A DNA stretch of 9,302 nt, from positions 1 through 9,302 of the forward strand of contig JAOUNK010000109.1 of NCBI GenBank assembly GCA_029881015.1, written 5' to 3'. This document shows positions 5,678-9,302 of the stretch, piece by piece (positions within the stretch are counted from its first letter, which is position 1; the number at the start of each line of letters is the position of its first letter). Source of the DNA: Gammaproteobacteria bacterium. Its GTDB lineage: Bacteria; Pseudomonadota; Gammaproteobacteria; Steroidobacterales; Woeseiaceae. Made by a program: the position numbers and the translations under genes. The notes below the pieces were generated by a model. It saw only the letters and a list, made by a program, of their open reading frames with translations, ran no database searches and was not told the origin of the DNA.

Positions 5678-6988
5678 ATGACGACGGCATCGCAACCCAA
5701 TATTCGTGCGCATCGCCTGAGCAAGGACGAGATCGAGGCGAACTTCGCGGACCTGCATCCGCCGCTGTCCCGCTCCGAGGCGTTGATCGAGGCCGAGCGC
5801 TGCTATTTCTGCTACGACGCGCCCTGCACGACCGCCTGCCCGACGGGCATCGACATCCCGGCGTTCATCCAGAAGATTCGCAGCGACAACATCCGCGGCT
5901 CCGCGCGCACGATCTTCAGCGAGAACATCATGGGCGGCATGTGCGCCCGGGTGTGCCCGACCGAGGTGCTGTGCGAAGAAGCCTGCGTGCGCAATACGCA
6001 CGAGGAAAAACCGGTCGAGATCGGCCTGCTGCAGCGCTATGCGACCGACCCGGTCATCGATGCACGCACCCAGTTGTTTGCGCGCGCGCCGTCCAGCGGC
6101 AAGCGGGTTGCCGTTGTCGGCGGCGGCCCGGCAGGCATGTCGTGTGCACATCGCCTCGCCGTACTCGGCCATGATGTCGTGATCTTCAACCGTGACGAGA
6201 AGCCGGGCGGCCTCAACGAGTACGGCATAGCGGCGTACAAGACCGTGGACGACTTCGCACAGATCGAAATCGAGTACATCCTGGGAGTCGGGGGCATCGA
6301 GGTTCGCCACAACTGTGCACTCGGTGAAGATGTCCAGCTACCCGAGTTGCTCGACGACTTCGATGCGGTTTTCTTGGGGATTGGCCTCGGCCAGTCCAAC
6401 GACCTCGGTATCGAGGGCGAAGACAAGCGCGGCGTCATCAATGCAATTGATTACATCGCCGAGCTCCGCCAGGCCGCTGACAAGAGCACGCTGCCCATCG
6501 GCAAGACCGTGGTCGTCATCGGCGGCGGCATGACCGCAATAGACATCGCCGTACAGAGCCGGCACCTCGGCGCCAGGCAGGTGCACATGGTGTACCGGCG
6601 CGGGCCGGAGAAGATGAGCGCCAGCGTGTTCGAACAGGCGCTCGCACAAACCAGTGGTGTCACGATTCATCATCGCGCCCCGCCCACACGCATTCTCGGA
6701 GAAGACCACGTGACCGGCGTGGAATTCGAGTCCGACGGTGACCGCTTCGTTCTATATGCCGACATGGTCTTCAAGGCGATTGGCCAGAAAATGGAAGGTA
6801 TCGGTGACCTTGCCCTGGAGAACGGCCGTATTCTCGTCGATGCCGGCCACCGGACATCGCTCGACAGGGTCTGGGCCGGTGGCGACTGTGTCGTCGGCGG
6901 GGATGATCTCACGGTAAGTGCCGTGCAGCACGGTAAACTGGCCGCCATCGATATCGACCGGCACCTGGGGAGCGCGAACCATGGCTGA
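5678..6988 (+). CDS. preT: NAD-dependent dihydropyrimidine dehydrogenase subunit PreT
   Basis: The 436-residue protein is the flavin and Fe-S electron-input subunit of bacterial dihydropyrimidine dehydrogenase, which passes electrons between NADH and PreA. The N-terminal Fe-S domain holds eight cysteines: 42, 45, 50, 54 (CYFCYDAPCTTACP) and 89, 93, 99, 103 (CARVCPTEVLCEEAC). A FAD dinucleotide-binding motif VVGGGPAGM follows at about 146-154, then GGLNEYGIAAYK, then the pyridine-nucleotide motif VVIGGGMTAIDIA, and the C-terminal FAD motif WAGGDCV. It is related to GltD, but its neighbour PreA settles the assignment. Gln119 (GLLQRYATD) aligns at a constant offset of 37 with human DPD Gln156, an unusual Fe-S ligand (numbering from memory). 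The ATG at 5678 has AGGCGG (5664-5669) upstream; the frame is open back into hydA, which I discount. It overlaps preA by 8 bp. Confidence 0.95.
   Translation: MTTASQPNIRAHRLSKDEIEANFADLHPPLSRSEALIEAERCYFCYDAPCTTACPTGIDIPAFIQKIRSDNIRGSARTIFSENIMGGMCARVCPTEVLCEEACVRNTHEEKPVEIGLLQRYATDPVIDARTQLFARAPSSGKRVAVVGGGPAGMSCAHRLAVLGHDVVIFNRDEKPGGLNEYGIAAYKTVDDFAQIEIEYILGVGGIEVRHNCALGEDVQLPELLDDFDAVFLGIGLGQSNDLGIEGEDKRGVINAIDYIAELRQAADKSTLPIGKTVVVIGGGMTAIDIAVQSRHLGARQVHMVYRRGPEKMSASVFEQALAQTSGVTIHHRAPPTRILGEDHVTGVEFESDGDRFVLYADMVFKAIGQKMEGIGDLALENGRILVDAGHRTSLDRVWAGGDCVVGGDDLTVSAVQHGKLAAIDIDRHLGSANHG
6967..6972 (+). promoter_or_regulatory. Ribosome binding site deciding the preA start
   Basis: GGGGAG lies 8 nt before the ATG at 6981, inside the end of preT. 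It supports this start over an in-frame ATG at 6918, and the family N-terminus (MADLKTTFLGIESPNPF) also begins here. Confidence 0.65.
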
Positions 6989-8255
6989 TCTCAAAACGAC
7001 GTTCCTCGGCATCGAGTCGCCGAACCCGTTCTGGCTCGCTTCGGCGCCGCCGACGGACAAGGCCTACAACGTCAACCGCGCCTTCGAGGCCGGCTGGGGC
7101 GGCGCCGTATGGAAAACGCTCGGCGAGGACGGACCGCCGATCGTCAACGTGAGCGGTCCGCGCTACAGCGCACTGCACAGCAACGACCGCCGTGTTATCG
7201 GCTTTAATAATATAGAGCTGATCACCGACCGTCCGCTGCAGACCAACCTCGACGAGATTCGCCAGGTCAAGAAGGACTGGCCGGACCGCGCCCTCGTGGT
7301 CTCGGTCATGCTGCCGATGAACGAGAGCGCCTGGGCAAAGTACCTGCCGATGATCGAAGACACGGGCGCCGACGGTCTCGAACTCAACTTCGGCTGCCCG
7401 CACGGCATGTCCGAGCGCGGCATGGGTGCAGCCGTGGGCCAGGTACCCGAGTACATACAGATGGCAACCGAGTGGGCCAAGGCTTCTGCCTCCATCCCCG
7501 TGATCGTCAAGCTGACGCCGAACGTCACGAGCATACTGCCGCCCGCCAGGGCCGCGAAGGACGGCGGCGCCGATGCCGTGTCGCTGATCAACACCATCAA
7601 CTCCATCATGCGCGTCGACTACGACACACTGACGATGTACCCGACAACCGATGGCATGGGCACGCACGGCGGCTACTGCGGCGAAGCGGTCAAGCCGATC
7701 GCCCTCAACATGGTTGCCGAGATCGCACGCACACGGGAAACGAGCTCACTGCCCATCTCGGGTATCGGCGGCGTCACCGACTGGCGCGATGCGGTGGATT
7801 TCCTGGCGCTCGGCGCAAGCAATGTCCAGGTCTGCACGGCGGCAATGGTGTACGGCTTCCGGATAATCGATGACCTCGTCGACGGACTCAGCACGTTCCT
7901 CGACAACAAGGGCATGACACTCGACCGGTTGGTCGGTTGTGCCGTGCCCAGCGTCACGGACTGGCAGTACCTGAACCTCAACTACGCCGAAAAAGCCGTC
8001 ATCAACCAGGACATGTGCATCCAGTGCGGCCGCTGCCACGCGGTGTGCGAGGACACCTCGCACCAGGCGATCACGCACACGGTCGACGGCAAGCGCCGCT
8101 TCGAGGTTATCGACGATGCATGCGTTGGCTGCAACCTGTGCGTCAGCATCTGTCCTGTCGACGGCTGCATTACGATGCGGCAGACAAGCGCCAGCGATGC
8201 GGGCAAACTGAACTGGACCGCCCACCCGAACAACCCCATGCGCAAGACGGACTGA
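6981..8255 (+). CDS. preA: NAD-dependent dihydropyrimidine dehydrogenase subunit PreA
   Basis: This 424-residue FMN-containing catalytic subunit reduces uracil and thymine to the 5,6-dihydro forms, the first and reversible step of the pathway, in complex with PreT. The N-terminal TIM-barrel opens with the dihydroorotate-dehydrogenase-like segment GIESPNPFWLASAPPT. The catalytic loop NFGCPHGMSERGMG contains active-site Cys139, corresponding to mammalian DPD Cys671. NTINSIM and a Gly-rich loop at about TTDGMGTHGGYCGEAVKPIA match the FMN/substrate region. Two [4Fe-4S] clusters are bound at the C-terminus by Cys346, 349, 352, 356 (CIQCGRCHAVC) and Cys381, 384, 387, 391 (CVGCNLCVSICP). The gene overlaps preT by 8 bp (ATGGCTGA) and ends 2 bp before cdd. 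Length is as expected for PreA. Together PreT and PreA correspond to the two halves of the single-chain eukaryotic DPD. Confidence 0.96.
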   Translation: MADLKTTFLGIESPNPFWLASAPPTDKAYNVNRAFEAGWGGAVWKTLGEDGPPIVNVSGPRYSALHSNDRRVIGFNNIELITDRPLQTNLDEIRQVKKDWPDRALVVSVMLPMNESAWAKYLPMIEDTGADGLELNFGCPHGMSERGMGAAVGQVPEYIQMATEWAKASASIPVIVKLTPNVTSILPPARAAKDGGADAVSLINTINSIMRVDYDTLTMYPTTDGMGTHGGYCGEAVKPIALNMVAEIARTRETSSLPISGIGGVTDWRDAVDFLALGASNVQVCTAAMVYGFRIIDDLVDGLSTFLDNKGMTLDRLVGCAVPSVTDWQYLNLNYAEKAVINQDMCIQCGRCHAVCEDTSHQAITHTVDGKRRFEVIDDACVGCNLCVSICPVDGCITMRQTSASDAGKLNWTAHPNNPMRKTD

Positions 8256-8257
8256 AC

Positions 8258-8656
8258 ATGACGGTAGCGAACGAAGACCTGATCAACGCGGCAACGCAAG
8301 CCCGCCGCAATGCCTACTGCCCGTTCTCAAACTACCGGGTCGGCGCGGCACTGGTCGACGATCGCGGTCACCTGCATGTCGGCTGCAACGTCGAGAATGC
8401 CGCCTACCCCCTGGGCAGCTGCGCCGAGGCCGCGGCCATCGCGGCGATGGTGCAGCAGGGCGGCAAGCGCATCGTCAGGATCGCGGTCGTCGGCGGTACC
8501 GGTGACATCGGGCCGTGCACGCCCTGCGGTGGCTGCCGCCAGCGCATTCATGAATTTGCGGACGACGAAACCGTCATCCTCGCCATCGACGACAGCGGCG
8601 AGTGGCAGGAGTACTCCATTGGAGAACTCCTGCCCGCCTCATTCCACCTGCCCTGA
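8258..8656 (+). CDS. cdd: Cytidine deaminase (homotetrameric type)
   Basis: The 132-residue enzyme deaminates cytidine and deoxycytidine to uridine and deoxyuridine, with catalytic zinc. The signature is complete: substrate-binding FSNYRVGAAL (23-32) and CNVENAAYP (43-51), then CAEAAAI with zinc ligand Cys55 and proton shuttle Glu57, and TPCGGCRQ with zinc ligands Cys90 and Cys93. The length fits the short tetrameric class. The residue after Glu57 is Ala58, where B. subtilis CDA has the charge-compensating Arg56. It starts 2 bp after preA with no strong RBS, so translation is probably coupled. This is the last gene of the operon and would channel cytosine nucleosides into the uracil branch, although no uridine-cleaving enzyme is encoded here. 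Its 3' end contains a strong hairpin and overlaps the convergent symporter gene by 18 bp. Confidence 0.96.
   Translation: MTVANEDLINAATQARRNAYCPFSNYRVGAALVDDRGHLHVGCNVENAAYPLGSCAEAAAIAAMVQQGGKRIVRIAVVGGTGDIGPCTPCGGCRQRIHEFADDETVILAIDDSGEWQEYSIGELLPASFHLP
8604..8634. terminator. Near-perfect hairpin at the convergent gene ends (possible bidirectional terminator)
   Basis: The arms GGCAGGAGT (8604-8612) and ACTCCTGCC (8626-8634) are exact reverse complements. After a single A/A mismatch the stem continues with CTCC (8614-8617) and GGAG (8621-8624) around an ATT loop. The hairpin lies inside the last codons of cdd, about 20 nt before its stop, and on the other strand starts about 5 nt after the symporter stop. 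The position fits a terminator for the minus-strand gene. No T-run follows on either strand, so a classic intrinsic terminator is not proven. Confidence 0.5.
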
Positions 8657-9302
8657 CCGGGCCTCCCGATCGCGCTCCAGCGTGCGCCGGGCCATCCACC
8701 GATTCAGCAGGATAAACGCCGCCAGCGCGATGCCCCATTGCACGAGGCACGTCATGATGCTGAAGGGACTGAACGGGTCGAACCAGCGATCCGGCGCATA
8801 GACAAAGGCGGCCTGATAAAGCCACCAGCCCAGCAACACGACGGCCAGCGCGGGAATCACGAAGCGTATGGCCGTATCCCACAGGCGCCCTGCATTCCAG
8901 TCGTGGTCCTGGTGATCGATGCTCTCCTCGCGGAAACGCGTTGCGCCACTGCGAATGACCGCGAAAGCAATGAACGCGCCGGAGATCATCAGCGCGACCC
9001 CCCAGACGAAGTCCTGGTTGGCGAAGAACTCGAGGTTGATCGCCGACGGAATACCCAGCGTAAAGCCGATGATGCAGACACCGAGGATGGCATGGCGCCG
9101 GGCGACACCGAGATCGACAAGAATACGGGTGGTCAGCTCGATCATCGAGATGAGAGAACTGAACGCGGCAAAGGCAAGCCCGAGAAAGAACAGGACCGCG
9201 AAGATATTGCCGGCTGGCATCTTTGCAAAGAGCTGTGGCATCCAGATGAACGTCAGCCCGGTGGCGGCAGGCCCGCTCGTCTTCATGACCTCGAGGACCT
9301 CG
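8639..9302 (-). CDS. Neurotransmitter:sodium symporter (NSS/SNF) family transporter (partial, N-terminus beyond window)
   Basis: The minus-strand frame is open from the window edge to the stop at 8639-8641, giving the last 220 or so residues. The frame continues upstream (EVLEV before MKTSGP), so the ATG at 9286 is internal and the true start lies outside. The segment LFFLGLAFAAFSSLISMIE resembles TM8 of LeuT-type symporters, with Ser-Ser at the place of the LeuT Na2 ligands Thr354/Ser355 (alignment from memory). About four further hydrophobic segments follow: ILGVCIIGFTLGIPSA, VWGVALMISGAFIAFAVI, FVIPALAVVLLGWWLY and IMTCLVQWGIALAAFILL. The charged tail RRTLERDREARSGQVE is cytoplasmic by the positive-inside rule. 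NSS proteins import amino acids or related compounds with Na+; the substrate cannot be read from this fragment. It is convergent with cdd and overlaps it by 18 bp, so it is probably not part of the pyrimidine operon. Confidence 0.88.
   Translation of the reverse strand, partial: EVLEVMKTSGPAATGLTFIWMPQLFAKMPAGNIFAVLFFLGLAFAAFSSLISMIELTTRILVDLGVARRHAILGVCIIGFTLGIPSAINLEFFANQDFVWGVALMISGAFIAFAVIRSGATRFREESIDHQDHDWNAGRLWDTAIRFVIPALAVVLLGWWLYQAAFVYAPDRWFDPFSPFSIMTCLVQWGIALAAFILLNRWMARRTLERDREARSGQVE

Noticed and set aside
6909..7667. A 252-codon minus-strand open frame, with similar ones at 4200-4856 and 5615-6310
   Set aside because: They are antisense to preA, hydA and preT, which have full motif sets. 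The translated products show no domain or low-complexity logic of a real protein.
7937..8257. An upstream extension of the cdd frame, and similar extensions of hydA (4167), preT (5543) and preA (6918)
   Set aside because: The extra residues are out-of-frame readings of the preceding gene and are absent from the families. Starts at 8258, 4233, 5678 and 6981 match family N-termini and, for hydA, preT and preA, a nearby Shine-Dalgarno.
1..9302. Mobile elements, CRISPR arrays, tRNA or rRNA genes, riboswitches and prophage or toxin-antitoxin genes
   Set aside because: The window is almost fully occupied by recognisable coding sequence. I found no transposase, regularly spaced repeats, structured RNA in the 64-bp gap or target-site duplications.

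Overview
The window reads as one stretch of a high-GC proteobacterial chromosome, most likely from a gammaproteobacterium. That is judged by eye from strong G/C at third codon positions, two lipoproteins with outer-membrane-type lipoboxes, and the gene families present; the lineage is an inference. Coding density is very high, the longest gap between genes is 64 bp, and I see no mobile element, tRNA, rRNA or CRISPR array.

Left part (1-1804): two divergent lipoprotein phosphatases. On the minus strand is a 5'-nucleotidase/metallophosphatase cut by the left window edge. On the plus strand is a class C (e(P4)-like) HAD acid phosphatase. Their start codons are only 22 bp apart. Each has a TA-rich -10-like hexamer exactly 6 nt before its ATG and no clear Shine-Dalgarno, which suggests overlapping divergent promoters and possibly leaderless mRNAs.

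Centre (1869-8656): a tightly packed plus-strand operon for reductive pyrimidine catabolism. In order it encodes a BUP1-like beta-ureidopropionase, an NCS1 nucleobase permease, dihydropyrimidinase (hydA), the two dihydropyrimidine dehydrogenase subunits PreT and PreA, and cytidine deaminase (cdd). Genes overlap by 8, 4 and 8 bp or are separated by 5 and 2 bp, so translational coupling is likely. A good sigma70-like promoter lies in the 64-bp gap before the first gene. Together the enzymes would convert uracil or thymine to dihydropyrimidine (PreTA), then to N-carbamoyl-beta-amino acid (HydA), then to beta-alanine or beta-aminoisobutyrate plus CO2 and NH3. The permease would bring in the base or a related ring compound, and Cdd would feed in cytidine-derived uridine. 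No uridine phosphorylase or nucleoside hydrolase, regulator or beta-alanine transaminase is visible here. The two outer phosphatases could supply nucleosides from extracellular nucleotides, making the window a nucleotide-scavenging and pyrimidine-burning locus.

Right edge (8639-9302): the C-terminal part of an NSS-family sodium symporter on the minus strand, converging on cdd with an 18-bp coding overlap. A near-perfect hairpin at 8604-8634 lies in the end of cdd and just after the symporter stop.

The metabolic content is recognisable rather than a wholly new system. The least explained signals are the mirrored divergent promoter layout, the 10-bp perfect hairpin inside the permease gene, the hairpin at the convergent ends, and some unusual metal-site residues in the nucleotidase and deaminase.
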